A stretch of 64,000 bases of DNA from Spartobacteria bacterium (lineage in GTDB: Bacteria; Verrucomicrobiota; Verrucomicrobiia; Chthoniobacterales; Chthoniobacteraceae). Location: positions 166,558 to 230,557 of the forward strand of contig JAJPJG010000032.1 in NCBI GenBank assembly GCA_021324395.1, given 5' to 3'. Under the pieces are notes generated by a model. It saw only the letters and a program-made list of their open reading frames with translations, had not been told where the DNA came from and did no database searches. Positions 28,242 to 37,928 of the stretch are shown here, one piece after another; the stretch's first letter is position 1, and each line of letters starts with the position of its first letter. The position numbers and the translations under genes were made by a program.

Positions 28242-29345
28242 ATGAGCGATGTCAAAATCCCCGCCGTCGGCGAGTCGATCACGAGCGGTCTCATCTCGAC
28301 CTGGCACAAAAAAGATGGCGAGCAAGTCGCGCCCGGCGACGTTTTGCTGACGCTCGAAACCGATAAAGTCTCGACCGAAATCACGGCCGAAATTGCCGGC
28401 ACGCTCAAAATCAAAGTGCCCGAGGGACAGGAAGTGAAGATCGGCGAAGTCGTCGCGACGATCGAGGAAAACGCCACCGCTCCGGCGAAAGCGAAGAAAG
28501 CAAAACCGCGCGAAGTTTTGCCGACGCAGGAAACGAAGCGCGTTGAAACTCCGGAGAAACCGTCGCGCCAAAAAGAAAGCGCCGTTGCCGCAGTGAGCGA
28601 AGAAACGCATGCGCAGCCCGAGCCGAAAACGTCGATGGCAGAGGAAGGCCGCATCACGCGCAAAAAGCTTTCGCCGCTTCGGCGCAAAATTGCCGCGCAA
28701 CTCGTGATGGCGCAGCAAACAGCTGCGATTTTAACTACGTTTAACGAGTGCGATATGTCGGGCGTGATGAGCTTGCGCGCGCGGATGCAGGAAAGTTTTC
28801 AAAAAGAGCACGGCATCAAACTCGGTTTCATGTCGTTTTTCATCAAGGCGACCGTCGCGGCGCTCAAAGGTGTGCCCGCAATCAATGCACGCATGGATGG
28901 CGACGATCTTGTCGTGAATCACTATTTTGACATCGGTGTCGCCGTCGGCACGGAGCGCGGGCTTGTTGTGCCGGTCATTCGCGACGCGGACAAAAAATCA
29001 TTCGCGGAAATCGAAAAAGATCTCGCCGACTACGCGGTCAAAGCGCGCGAAGGAAAAATCAAAATCGAGGATTTGCAGGGCGGCGTTTTCACGATTTCCA
29101 ACGGCGGCGTTTACGGTTCTCTGCTGAGCACGCCGATTTTGAATCCGCCGCAAAGCGGCATTCTCGGCATGCACAAAATGCAGGAGCGCCCGGTCGTCGT
29201 GGACAAACAAATCGCGATTCGCCCGATGATGTATCTCGCGCTCAGCTACGATCACCGCGTCGTCGACGGAAAGGAAGCCGTCACTTTTCTCGTGCGCGTA
29301 AAAGAGTGCATCGAGGATCCCGTGCGGTTGCTGCTCGATATTTAG
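28242..29345 (+). CDS. sucB: 2-oxoglutarate dehydrogenase E2 (dihydrolipoyl succinyltransferase), short form
   Basis: 367 residues. The lipoyl domain (1-77) has the modified lysine in [11 protein letters not shown] lysine/proline-rich linker (78-130) follows and the catalytic domain starts at about 133 ([12 protein letters not shown], then [10 protein letters not shown]), with the active-site His-x3-Asp block SYDHRVVDG near the end. The peripheral-subunit-binding domain, normally between linker and catalytic core, is not visible; only the four residues GRIT resemble its end. The usual length is about 400 residues. The 3' end overlaps the convergent CHASE2 gene by four bases. Confidence 0.93.
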   Translation: MSDVKIPAVGESITSGLISTWHKKDGEQVAPGDVLLTLETDKVSTEITAEIAGTLKIKVPEGQEVKIGEVVATIEENATAPAKAKKAKPREVLPTQETKRVETPEKPSRQKESAVAAVSEETHAQPEPKTSMAEEGRITRKKLSPLRRKIAAQLVMAQQTAAILTTFNECDMSGVMSLRARMQESFQKEHGIKLGFMSFFIKATVAALKGVPAINARMDGDDLVVNHYFDIGVAVGTERGLVVPVIRDADKKSFAEIEKDLADYAVKAREGKIKIEDLQGGVFTISNGGVYGSLLSTPILNPPQSGILGMHKMQERPVVVDKQIAIRPMMYLALSYDHRVVDGKEAVTFLVRVKECIEDPVRLLLDI

Positions 29346-30589
29346 TGCGACGCCAGCAGGCCTTCTTTCGGCGCGAAGAAGCGGAATAGCACGACGAAAA
29401 TCGCGAGCCCGAGCGGCATCACGAGCGGCAGCGCGAGTTGTGCCGTGGAAAAAATCGCGAGGCCGATCATCAAGTAAATGACGAGCAAAATGCAGGTCTT
29501 CCAAAACGCGGAGCGGCGCGGCTGCTGATACAAAAACCAGCTCCACGCCATCATGACGACGATGACACACGCATCGAACCAAATGCTGATGCGTCGAATG
29601 AACGCGTGATTTTGCACCGTCGCGATTGCGGCGGCGAAAAGCTCGCCGGCAGAGCCGTTGTGGCCGATTGGCAGCGCGAGTGTGCGCGCCTCGTGATCGG
29701 TGCGCGCGAGAATCACCAGCTTGTTTTTAAAAGTATCGGGCGCGATCGCCGGTGTCGTTTTCGCCTGCATCTGCGCGACGGAAAGCGATAAATCCTCGAA
29801 CGCAACACGCGTAAACGGAGATTTAAAATCCACAAGCATCGCACCGGTGGAGTCGATCGGGATTGTCGCTTTGTTGCCGAGCGCGATTTGCGCACCAAGC
29901 GTCACTTTGACTTCGTCCGGCAGCACGTTGAGCCAGAGCATTAGCGACTGCAAAACGAACGATGGAACGATTTGTCCTTGATACGAAAAGAGCAGTGACG
30001 CGCGGCGAATTGGCGTGCGGTCCGTCGGCACATTTATAAAACCAAGGGCAGCATTCAGTCGCAAGTCTTCCTTCGGTTCATGCTCGACCGCGGTGAATTG
30101 CGGCACGTCGCGTGTGCTGCCGCTGATGTTTCGGAGCAGCGGGACGGCTTGCGGCGCGGGCGCGACGTCCGGGTCTTCCGGAAAACCGAGTTGCGCGGCG
30201 AGCACGATTTTAGGCGCGAGCAGCAGATGCTCGTGCAGCAGTGTTTCGAATTGCGTGAACTTCATCTGCGCATCGGGCGGCAGCTGCTTCGGGTTCCACT
30301 CCAGCACCGGCTCGATACCGATTGCCGCGGGATTAAATTGCAATGCGTTATCCAAAAAGATCGCGAAATCGAGCGGCGACCATGGCCATGCATGCGGCTT
30401 CTCCAGGCTGCTGTCTTTGATTTCGACGAGCACGAGCGGCGCAGGCGCGATTTCGCGCGTCGTATTCGCCGCCAGCCAGTTTGTGAAATTCTCCTCGATG
30501 CCGGCGAGCGGCTGCTCGTGCGATTCGCGAATCAAGACGAGCCCGATCAGCAACACAATCAGCATGAGCTGTGGAGCGGAACGATGCAT
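29342..30589 (-). CDS. CHASE2 sensor-domain membrane protein without effector domain
   Basis: 415 residues. An N-terminal membrane helix ([13 protein letters not shown]) leads into an extracytoplasmic CHASE2 domain: [12 protein letters not shown], then [14 protein letters not shown] and [10 protein letters not shown]. Three C-terminal membrane helices follow (about 325-410). In most CHASE2 proteins a kinase, cyclase or phosphodiesterase follows; here the protein ends after the membrane helices. The start at 30589 leaves a 121-base divergent promoter region before the protease gene. Confidence 0.78.
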   Translation of the reverse strand: MHRSAPQLMLIVLLIGLVLIRESHEQPLAGIEENFTNWLAANTTREIAPAPLVLVEIKDSSLEKPHAWPWSPLDFAIFLDNALQFNPAAIGIEPVLEWNPKQLPPDAQMKFTQFETLLHEHLLLAPKIVLAAQLGFPEDPDVAPAPQAVPLLRNISGSTRDVPQFTAVEHEPKEDLRLNAALGFINVPTDRTPIRRASLLFSYQGQIVPSFVLQSLMLWLNVLPDEVKVTLGAQIALGNKATIPIDSTGAMLVDFKSPFTRVAFEDLSLSVAQMQAKTTPAIAPDTFKNKLVILARTDHEARTLALPIGHNGSAGELFAAAIATVQNHAFIRRISIWFDACVIVVMMAWSWFLYQQPRRSAFWKTCILLVIYLMIGLAIFSTAQLALPLVMPLGLAIFVVLFRFFAPKEGLLASH

Positions 30590-30710
30590 TTGCCGCGACT
30601 TAATGGCAAACGCCCGCGAAGCGCAAAATGTTTCTTCGCCGGCGCTCTGCGCGTTTTGTGTTTCGAGCAAATTGACGCGCCCGCTGTCAGAGACTATCTC
30701 TCGCCACCTC

Positions 30711-31841
30711 ATGCGTCGTGCGTTTCTCATCATCAGCTTTGCAATCGCGCTCTGCGCGGAAGTTTTCGCGCAGTCCGATCCTGCGGGCGAGCCGTCGGTG
30801 ATCGCCGTCGGCAAAGTCTGGCCGGCGGTCGTGAACATCAACACAGAGCGCATCATCAAGCGGGCGTATCGTGATCCTTACGACGAGTTGTTTAACCAGT
30901 TTTTCGGCCGGCAGGTGATGCCGCAGCGAGAGTTGCAGCAGAAAGTGCAGAGCCTCGGCAGCGGATTCATCGTCGACCCGGCGGGCTACATTGTGACGAA
31001 CGAGCACGTCGTCGAGCGCGCGGCGGACCTGAAAATTCACGTGACGACGAGTGACGGGAAAACCTACGAAGCGAAATACGTTTCCGGAGATCCGTCGCGC
31101 GACATCGCGTTCATCAAGATCACTGGCGAAAAGCCGTTCGCGTTTATTTCGCTCGATGATGTTTCGCCAAATCTCCTCGGCGAGTCCGTGCTCGCGGTCG
31201 GCAACCCGATGGGCTACGGCCTTTCCGTCAGCCGCGGCATCCTGAGTGCGCTCAATCGCGCCATCACCATCGACCAGGTCGAATACAAGGATTTGATCCA
31301 GACCGACGCGGCGATCAATCCCGGCAACTCTGGCGGGCCGCTCATCGATCTTGGCGGCAAACTCGTCGGCGTAAACTCCGTAAAAATGGCCTACACCCCG
31401 CAGGGCGTGCCGACACAGGGACTCGGTTTCGCGATTCCCGCAAGCATCGTGCGAGACGAGGTGAAGCAGTTCATGTTTGCCGAAAAAAATCCCGCTGCCG
31501 CGAAAAAATTCGCGCGCGAGCAATCGCCTGCGCTGCGGTTTTTCGGCTTGCAGTTGCAGGACTTGAGCGGCGAACTCGCCGACGCGTTTGGTTACGACGC
31601 AAAAGGCGTGTTGATCGCCGATGTCGAAACCGCCAGCCCCGCCGAAAGCGCCGGCATGAAACGCGGCATGGTCATTTTCAAGATCGGCAACTACGAAGTG
31701 AACAGCGTGAAAGACGCCGAGATGCTGCTCGGCAAAGCATCGCGCGGGATGAAAGCCGATTTCACCATCGGCGTCGTCCGTCGGTTGCGCACCGGCCAGT
31801 TACTCCAGCAGGCGCAGACGGTGTCGGTGACCGCGCGCTGA
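30711..31841 (+). CDS. degP: HtrA/DegP-type periplasmic serine protease
   Basis: 376 residues with a signal peptide (AFLIISFAIALCAEVFAQ). The trypsin-like domain shows the catalytic His in VTNEHVVER, Asp in SRDIAFIKI and Ser in NPGNSGGPL. One PDZ domain (about 270-370) follows with GVLIADVETASPAESAGMKRG. A single PDZ is like DegS or short DegQ forms, but the cleavable-looking signal suggests a soluble periplasmic enzyme. The open frame extends far upstream; the ATG at 30711 fits the signal peptide. Confidence 0.9.
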   Translation: MRRAFLIISFAIALCAEVFAQSDPAGEPSVIAVGKVWPAVVNINTERIIKRAYRDPYDELFNQFFGRQVMPQRELQQKVQSLGSGFIVDPAGYIVTNEHVVERAADLKIHVTTSDGKTYEAKYVSGDPSRDIAFIKITGEKPFAFISLDDVSPNLLGESVLAVGNPMGYGLSVSRGILSALNRAITIDQVEYKDLIQTDAAINPGNSGGPLIDLGGKLVGVNSVKMAYTPQGVPTQGLGFAIPASIVRDEVKQFMFAEKNPAAAKKFAREQSPALRFFGLQLQDLSGELADAFGYDAKGVLIADVETASPAESAGMKRGMVIFKIGNYEVNSVKDAEMLLGKASRGMKADFTIGVVRRLRTGQLLQQAQTVSVTAR

Positions 31842-31954
31842 GCGGAACGCAGTTTACAAAAATTTAATGTGCGCGTTTGAACGATTTCGCTCGTCGCAGG
31901 TCAAAAAAATCCCTTTTACAAAAGGCCAGTTTTTCCAACTAATCCCAGCCCACC

Positions 31955-32887
31955 GTGATCAAAGTTGAAAATTTGACCAAGCGTTACGCGGGTGTCACCG
32001 CGATCGACAACATTTCGTTTGAAGTCGGCAAAGGCGAGATCGTCGGCTTCCTCGGGCCCAATGGCGCGGGCAAAAGCACGACCATGCGCATCTTGTCGAG
32101 CTTCATGCCGGCGACCGCCGGACGCGCGTCCATCGCCGGATTCGACGTTTTCGAGAACTCGCTCGAAGCCCGCGCGCACCTCGGCTACATGCCCGAAAAC
32201 GTGCCGCTCTACACCGAGATGCGCGTCACCGAATACCTCATCTATCGCGCGAAACTCAAGGGCGTGACCGGTCGCCGGTTGAAAGAGCGCATCGGCGATG
32301 TGAAGGAATTGTGCAGCCTGCGCGACGTCGAGAACCGCATCATCGGAACGCTTTCAAAAGGCTACCGCCAGCGTGTCGGTCTCGCGGAGGCGCTCGTGCA
32401 CGAGCCCGATTTGCTCATCCTCGACGAGCCGACCATCGGCCTCGACCCGAACCAAATTCGCCAGGTGCGCGAGCTGATCAAAAACCTCGGCAAACACCAC
32501 ACGATTTTGCTTTCCACGCACATCCTGCCGGAGGTCGAGATGACCTGCTCGCGCGTGATCATCATCAACAAAGGCCGCATCGAGGCGAGCGACACGCCGC
32601 AAAACCTGCTCGACCAGCTTCGCACTGCCGGCGGCGTCCGCCTGGAGGCGAAAACCGGCAGCGACAACGGCGTGGCAGAGCTGCAGAAGATCGCCGGGGT
32701 CAAAGACGTGACCGTCGAGCGCGAAGGCGATTGGGAAACCTTTTTGTTAAAGACCGAATCCAAGGGCGACGTGCGCGAGGAGGTCTGGCGTCTGGCCGTC
32801 GACCGTAAATGGGCCGTGCGCGAGCTCTCCCGGCGCAAGGCGACGCTCGAAGATGTCTTCGTGGAGATCACACATGCTGACGTGTAA
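31955..32887 (+). CDS. ABC transporter ATPase, GldA-like
   Basis: 310 residues from a GTG start. Walker A FLGPNGAGKSTT, signature TLSKGYRQRVGLA and Walker B LLILDEPTIGLDP are all present, and the H-loop reads LLSTHILPEVE. The C-terminal extension of about 90 residues is the one common to ABC-2 type exporters. It starts the four-gene cluster ATPase, permease, GldG-like protein and DUF4340 protein, known in Bacteroidetes gliding (GldA/F/G) but common in non-gliding phyla. Confidence 0.9.
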   Translation: MIKVENLTKRYAGVTAIDNISFEVGKGEIVGFLGPNGAGKSTTMRILSSFMPATAGRASIAGFDVFENSLEARAHLGYMPENVPLYTEMRVTEYLIYRAKLKGVTGRRLKERIGDVKELCSLRDVENRIIGTLSKGYRQRVGLAEALVHEPDLLILDEPTIGLDPNQIRQVRELIKNLGKHHTILLSTHILPEVEMTCSRVIIINKGRIEASDTPQNLLDQLRTAGGVRLEAKTGSDNGVAELQKIAGVKDVTVEREGDWETFLLKTESKGDVREEVWRLAVDRKWAVRELSRRKATLEDVFVEITHADV

Positions 32888-32952
32888 GCCGCATCTCCTC
32901 TTTCGATGAGAAGATTTTTTTGTTCAGCCGTCGCTAAAAACAACCTTTCACT

Positions 32953-33708
32953 ATGACAAAATTCTTCACACTCCTCGGACGCGAGGTGAAGTCGTTCTTC
33001 TACTCGCCGATCGCTTACGTGGTGATGTTCTTTTTCCTGCTCATCACCGGATTTAATTTTTACATCGGCGTCTCTCTGCTCAATCGCGGACCGAGCGAGG
33101 TCACCGTGATCGAGGCGTTTTTTAACACCGTGCTTTTCTGGATAGCTTACCTGCTGATTTTTCCTCTCATCACGATGCGGACGTTTTCCGAGGAGTTCAA
33201 AATGGGGACGATCGAGACGCTGATGACCGCGCCGATCCGTGACTGGCAGGTCGTGATTTCGAAATGGCTGGGTTGCCTCGTTTTTTACGTGATTTTGTGG
33301 GTGCCGAGCCTGCTCTATTTCGCCGTGTTTCAGTGGACGACGAAATCCGAGGCGGCGCACGCGATGGGGGCATATGCCGGCAGTTATCTGCTGCTGCTGC
33401 TCATGGGCATGTTTTACATCGCGATCGGCTGCTTCGCGTCCGTGCTCACGCGCAACCAGATCATCGCCGCAGTGATTTCATTTTGCGCGATTACGATTTT
33501 GCTCTTCGCCGGCCTGCTCAGTTTCATCGTGCTGAACATGACGCCTGGATTGCGCGACTTCGTCGCTTATTTTTCCGCCGTCGAGCACATGGGCGAATTT
33601 TCAAAAGGGGTGATCGATTCGCGCCCGATCATCTACTACACGACCATGACGGTGCTGATGCTCGTGCTGACGCACCAGGTATTCCAGGCACGCAAATGGA
33701 AACTCTGA
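32953..33708 (+). CDS. ABC-2 type permease, GldF-like
   Basis: 251 residues with about six hydrophobic helices. The start GREVKSFFYSPIAYVVM and the amphipathic block FSEEFKMGTIETLMTAP are characteristic of GldF/NosY-like permeases. It partners with the upstream ATPase; the downstream gene begins 6 bases after its stop. Confidence 0.9.
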   Translation: MTKFFTLLGREVKSFFYSPIAYVVMFFFLLITGFNFYIGVSLLNRGPSEVTVIEAFFNTVLFWIAYLLIFPLITMRTFSEEFKMGTIETLMTAPIRDWQVVISKWLGCLVFYVILWVPSLLYFAVFQWTTKSEAAHAMGAYAGSYLLLLLMGMFYIAIGCFASVLTRNQIIAAVISFCAITILLFAGLLSFIVLNMTPGLRDFVAYFSAVEHMGEFSKGVIDSRPIIYYTTMTVLMLVLTHQVFQARKWKL

Positions 33709-33714
33709 TTTGAT

Positions 33715-35193
33715 ATGGCAGAGAAGACAATCGACAAACAACCAAAGGTATTTCGGATCAAACGTTTTCAGATCGGCGTCAATGTCCTCGTGCAGATCGC
33801 CGCTGTCGTCTGCATCCTCGGGATGATCAATTTCGTTGCGTTTAACCATTACAAACGGTGGGATTTTTCGCGGAACCAGAAATACGCGCTGTCCGACCAG
33901 ACGAAGCGGCTGTTGCGGAGCCTCGACAAGCCGATGAAGGTAATCGTGTTTTTCAATGGCGTCGCGGACATCTATGGCGACGTGCAGAATTTGCTGAAGG
34001 AGTATCAATACGCCGCGAAGAAGAAGCTCGAGGTCGAGACGGTCGATCCGTATCGGGCGTTCACGCGGGCGCGCGAGCTGCAGGCGAAATACAAATTCGG
34101 GGCGAATGAAAACGTGATCATCCTCGATTACGACGGCCGCACGAAATTCGTCAACGCGGTCGACATGGCCGACTATGACGAGAGCGGCGCGATGTATGGC
34201 CAGCCGCCGAAGCTGAAGGCATTCAAGGGCGAGCAGGCGCTGACGAGCGCGATGCTGCAGGTGGTCGAGAATTCGCAGAGCAAACTTTACCTGCTCGGCG
34301 GAAAAGGCGGGCCGGAATTCAAGAGCGAGGAAATCGCGGCGCTCAAGACGTATATCGAGCGTCAGAACATCAAGTTCGAAGAACTCAATTTGATGAACGT
34401 GGACAAAGTGCCGGATGACGCGAAAGGGGTTTTCATCCTCGGCGCGCGCTACGATTTGACGGATCGCGAGACGAAAATGCTGCGCGATTTTTGGGACAAA
34501 AAGGGCCGCATCTTTATCGCGCTCGATGCAACGGCGCAGACGCCGAAGCTGTCGGCGTTTCTCGCGGAGTTCGGCGTGACGCCGCAGGACGACCGCATTT
34601 TGCGAACGATCGCAATCGGCCCGATGACCGGCATTGTGCGCGAAGTCGTCGGCGTGTTTAGCGAGACGAGCGACATCACAAAGCGGCTCAAAGGCGTGGA
34701 GACGATGTTCATGGGCCAGACGCAATCGCTCGCGATCAACCGCAGCGTGCAAGGTTTGAAAGTCGATCCGCTCGTGACCGCTGCGGAAGGATTTTGGGGC
34801 GAAACGAAATATCAAAACATCCAGGAAACCGGCGTCTCGTTTGACCCGAAGGAAGATCACGCGTCGCCGCTCAACATCGCCGTCTCGGTGGAAAAAGGCG
34901 CGCTGGCCGATCAGCGCGTGAAGGTCGATTCATCGCGCATGATCGTTGTCGGCAACGCCGCGTTCGTCACCAACGACGCGCTGACCGAGGCGAACCTCGA
35001 CTTCGCGCTCGCCGGCCTGAACTGGCTGCTTTCGCGCGAGGAACTTATCGGCATCGCGCCGAAAGAGGCGAAACAATTTACGCTCAATCTCACCGACGAA
35101 CAGGTGCGCAACATCGCGTTCCTCACAATGGGCGCGATTCCCGCCATGGTTGCGATCCTCGGCATCGCCTCGTGGGTTCAGCGCAGGCGCTAA
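33715..35193 (+). CDS. GldG-like ABC-associated protein
   Basis: 492 residues. An N-terminal membrane helix (VLVQIAAVVCILGMINFVA) is followed by FSRNQKYALSDQTKRLLRSL, which opens the GldG-type domain, and a large extracytoplasmic portion with FFNGVADIYGDVQNLLKEY and VNVDKVPDDAKGVFI-like text. A C-terminal membrane helix (AIPAMVAILGIASWV) ends the protein with a basic tail. It is expected to be a periplasmic-facing component of the ABC complex. Confidence 0.85.
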   Translation: MAEKTIDKQPKVFRIKRFQIGVNVLVQIAAVVCILGMINFVAFNHYKRWDFSRNQKYALSDQTKRLLRSLDKPMKVIVFFNGVADIYGDVQNLLKEYQYAAKKKLEVETVDPYRAFTRARELQAKYKFGANENVIILDYDGRTKFVNAVDMADYDESGAMYGQPPKLKAFKGEQALTSAMLQVVENSQSKLYLLGGKGGPEFKSEEIAALKTYIERQNIKFEELNLMNVDKVPDDAKGVFILGARYDLTDRETKMLRDFWDKKGRIFIALDATAQTPKLSAFLAEFGVTPQDDRILRTIAIGPMTGIVREVVGVFSETSDITKRLKGVETMFMGQTQSLAINRSVQGLKVDPLVTAAEGFWGETKYQNIQETGVSFDPKEDHASPLNIAVSVEKGALADQRVKVDSSRMIVVGNAAFVTNDALTEANLDFALAGLNWLLSREELIGIAPKEAKQFTLNLTDEQVRNIAFLTMGAIPAMVAILGIASWVQRRR

Positions 35194-35200
35194 ATAAAGG

Positions 35201-35293
35201 CAGAATGCAGAATGATGAATGCAGAATTAAGATTCCGCGCGGTTTCGCCGCGTGTCGGTTCATTCGGCATTCTGCATTCAACATTCTGAATTT
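35201..35293. repeat. imperfect palindromic element between GldG-like and DUF4340 genes
   Basis: The 20 bases at 35208-35227 are the inverted copy of 35269-35288 with one mismatch. The motif GAATGCAGAAT also recurs within the left arm. An inner hairpin lies in the loop: CGCGG (35238-35242) and CCGCG (35248-35252). The whole could fold into a long stem with a GC-rich cap, in the DNA or in the transcript. It resembles dispersed REP/MITE-like repeats, but copy number cannot be judged here. Confidence 0.75.
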
Positions 35294-35299
35294 TCTGAA

Positions 35300-37162
35300 A
35301 TGAAAACTCGTAACACCGTTCTTCTTTTCCTCATCGCCGCCGGGCTGTTTGCGTTCATTTATTTTTACGAAAGCAAACTGCCGACAACGCAGGAAGCCGC
35401 CGAGCAGGAAAAACATCTCGTAAACATCGATCGCGACAAGCTCACCGGCATCACGATTACCAACAACGAAGACAAAATCGTGCTGCGCAAAACGGACGGC
35501 AAATGGCGGCTCGATGCGCCGGTGAAGGACAGCGCGGATGGTGCGGCGATCACGCAATTGCTCACGAGCGTCGAGTTGCTGCGCAAGGAAACGACGCTGG
35601 AGGATCAAGGCCAGCAGAAGCTCGATCCGAAAGATGTCGGTCTCGGAAAGCCGGGCGTCAGCTTGAAACTAGAGACGGCGGACAAGCCGGTGGAGATTTG
35701 GTTCGGCAAGGATGCGGCGGTCGAAGGGAAGATTTACGTGCGGCTCGCGAACTCGGACACGATTTACGTCGTCAGCAATGAGCTAAAAAATCAGGTCGCG
35801 AAAAAAGCGGACGACTTTCGCGACCGGAGGTTGACCGACGTCAACGCGGCGCAAGTGACGAAGGTGCAGATCAAGAGCGCTGCGGGCGAAATCGAGCTGC
35901 AGAAGGATCGCGAGCATTGGAAGCTCAACAAGCCAATCTCAGCGCGTGGCGACGACGCGAAGATTTCAGATCAAATCGCGCAGACGCTGAACTCCCGGAT
36001 CGATACGTTTGTTACCGGGGATGTGACGACCGCCGCAGCCGCCGCGATCGCCGACCCCCGCGGCACGGTGACGCTTTACAGCGAAGGCAGCAACACGCCG
36101 ACCGTGCTGCAAATTTCCAAAACGAGCGAGAAGGACAAAGACAAAGTTTATGTGAAGCTCTCCACGCGCGACTCGATTTTCCTCATGCCAAAAGGCGTCG
36201 GCGACATCCTCGAAGTGAAGCCGAACGATGTTCGCGACAAGCATCTCGTCCGCCTGAATCTCGACATCGTCGATCGCGTCAATATCGAACCAGCCGGCAA
36301 ACCGAAGATCACGCTCGCGCGCAAGCAGGAGGATTGGACGATTAAAACAAGCGGCGATAAACCGGCAAATGCCGGCGAGGTGCGCAAAATGGCCGACGCT
36401 CTGCAGAACCAGCAGGTGACGGCTTTCGTGGCCGATGTCGCGACTGATCTGCCGAAATACGGTCTCGACCAACCGCAGCTCAAAGTGAACTTCGCAAGTT
36501 ACGCATCGGAAAACACCGCGGAGAGCAAGGCCGGCGAGAATTCGATCGTGACGGTGCTTTTCGGAAAAATCGACGGCGACAATGTCTACGCGAAACTCGA
36601 TAACGAGCCGTTCATCGTGTCGGTGCCGAAAGCGATTCTTGAAAACATCCACACAGCCGCAGTCGAGTGGAAGGATCTGACAGTTTTCAAACTGAAAGCC
36701 GACGACGTGACATCGCTCGAAACCGCGCGCGGTGACCAGCCTTCACTTGTTTTAAACAAAACGAACAGCACTTGGAAACCGGCAAAAGGCGACGCATCGG
36801 TGAATACGACAAACGTGCAGTCATTGCTCAACACGATCACTTCGCTGCGCGCAGTGCGTTGGACCGAGACGAAGCCGGAGCAGAACCTCGACAAACTGGC
36901 GCTCGTCGTGACGTTTACGACCGCGGACAAAAAGACGAATAAAGTGCGCATCGGTTCCGCGACGCCGGACGGAATGTTCTTTGCGGCAGCCGACGGAGTT
37001 GACGGCACATTCGTCATCAACAAACCGGATCACGACGCGCTCGACGCAGCGTTAACACAAAGCGCACAAGCCTCGCCGAGTCCTTCCGCAGCGGCTTTGC
37101 CGTCATCCACACCGGTTTCAGTGACGACTGAACCGGTCGCTGCGCCGGGTGCGAAGCCCTAA
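35300..37162 (+). CDS. DUF4340 protein of the Gld-like ABC cluster
   Basis: 620 residues. N-terminal membrane helix (VLLFLIAAGLFAFIYF), then a long extracytoplasmic part with repeated DUF4340-like units beginning with INxEDKIVLRKTDGKWRL, LDPKDVGLGKPGVSL and later VQIKSAAGEIELQKD, VNIEPAGKPKITLAR. The C-terminus is low-complexity Ala/Pro/Ser. Such proteins accompany GldA/F/G-like ABC systems and are probably anchored to the membrane facing the periplasm. ATG 35300 follows the palindromic element. Confidence 0.85.
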   Translation: MKTRNTVLLFLIAAGLFAFIYFYESKLPTTQEAAEQEKHLVNIDRDKLTGITITNNEDKIVLRKTDGKWRLDAPVKDSADGAAITQLLTSVELLRKETTLEDQGQQKLDPKDVGLGKPGVSLKLETADKPVEIWFGKDAAVEGKIYVRLANSDTIYVVSNELKNQVAKKADDFRDRRLTDVNAAQVTKVQIKSAAGEIELQKDREHWKLNKPISARGDDAKISDQIAQTLNSRIDTFVTGDVTTAAAAAIADPRGTVTLYSEGSNTPTVLQISKTSEKDKDKVYVKLSTRDSIFLMPKGVGDILEVKPNDVRDKHLVRLNLDIVDRVNIEPAGKPKITLARKQEDWTIKTSGDKPANAGEVRKMADALQNQQVTAFVADVATDLPKYGLDQPQLKVNFASYASENTAESKAGENSIVTVLFGKIDGDNVYAKLDNEPFIVSVPKAILENIHTAAVEWKDLTVFKLKADDVTSLETARGDQPSLVLNKTNSTWKPAKGDASVNTTNVQSLLNTITSLRAVRWTETKPEQNLDKLALVVTFTTADKKTNKVRIGSATPDGMFFAAADGVDGTFVINKPDHDALDAALTQSAQASPSPSAAALPSSTPVSVTTEPVAAPGAKP

Positions 37163-37899
37163 GGCTTGCGCGCGGTATAGAGAGAAACGATTCCGCCCGT
37201 GAGCAGTTCGCAATGCGCATCTGCAAAGCCGTTGGCGTTAATCAAGGCGCACATCGCCTCGCCCTGCGGAAATTTCTCAATCGAATCACCGAGGTATTCG
37301 TAAGCCGATTTTTCCCGCGTGAGCGCGGCTGCGATCCGCGGCAAAACGTGATGCAAATACCAGCGATAAACGCCGCGAAAAATCGGCGCGTGCGGAATCG
37401 AAAAATCGAGAATTAAAGCGTGACCGCCGGGCCGCAGGACACGCGCCATTTGGTGCAACGCGCCGCTCCAGGATTCCATGTTGCGCAATCCGAACGCGAC
37501 CGTGAGCACATCGAATTCACCGTCTGAAAACGGCAGCCGCATCGCATCGGCGACCACGGTGTGCTGCAAACCTTTTCGCCGTGCGTGCTCCAGCATTGGT
37601 TCGCAAAAATCCGCGCCGACAACTTTCGCATGTGGACAAGCATTTTGAATCGCGAGTGCCAAATCGCCGCTGCCTGTCGCCAGATCGAGCACCTCGCTCG
37701 GCTGCCACGTGAGCACGATTTCCGCTGCGCGTTTTCGCCACAAAAAGTCAAGTCCGCCGCTGAGCAGATGATTCGCGAGATCGTAGCGATCCGCGATGTT
37801 TGCAAAAAGATTTTGGACGAACTCGGGCTGCTGCAAGCCGTGAATGTGATGGGAAAAATCGCTTCGCGGCGATTCGAAAATTGCAAACGCTTTTGCCAA
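37159..37899 (-). CDS. ubiE: MenG/UbiE-type methyltransferase
   Basis: About 246 residues if the TTG at 37899 is used. The only in-frame ATG lies at 37977 and would overlap the divergent lolD start, so the start is uncertain. NIADRYDLANHLLSGG is the family's characteristic N-terminal block, followed by the SAM motif VLDLATGSGDLAL and LTVAFGLRN, MARVLRPGG and the C-terminal YLGDSIEKFPQGEAM block. It should C-methylate demethylmenaquinone or an analogue in quinone synthesis. The menaquinone versus ubiquinone branch cannot be told from this sequence. Confidence 0.85.
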   Translation of the reverse strand: MAKAFAIFESPRSDFSHHIHGLQQPEFVQNLFANIADRYDLANHLLSGGLDFLWRKRAAEIVLTWQPSEVLDLATGSGDLALAIQNACPHAKVVGADFCEPMLEHARRKGLQHTVVADAMRLPFSDGEFDVLTVAFGLRNMESWSGALHQMARVLRPGGHALILDFSIPHAPIFRGVYRWYLHHVLPRIAAALTREKSAYEYLGDSIEKFPQGEAMCALINANGFADAHCELLTGGIVSLYTARKP

Positions 37900-37928
37900 A
37901 ATCGCACAATGCTGTTTAATCGCTGCGC

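Noticed and set aside
30015..30710. N-terminal extension of the HtrA protease frame.
   Set aside because: It is antisense to the CHASE2 gene and the true protease begins with a signal peptide at 30711.
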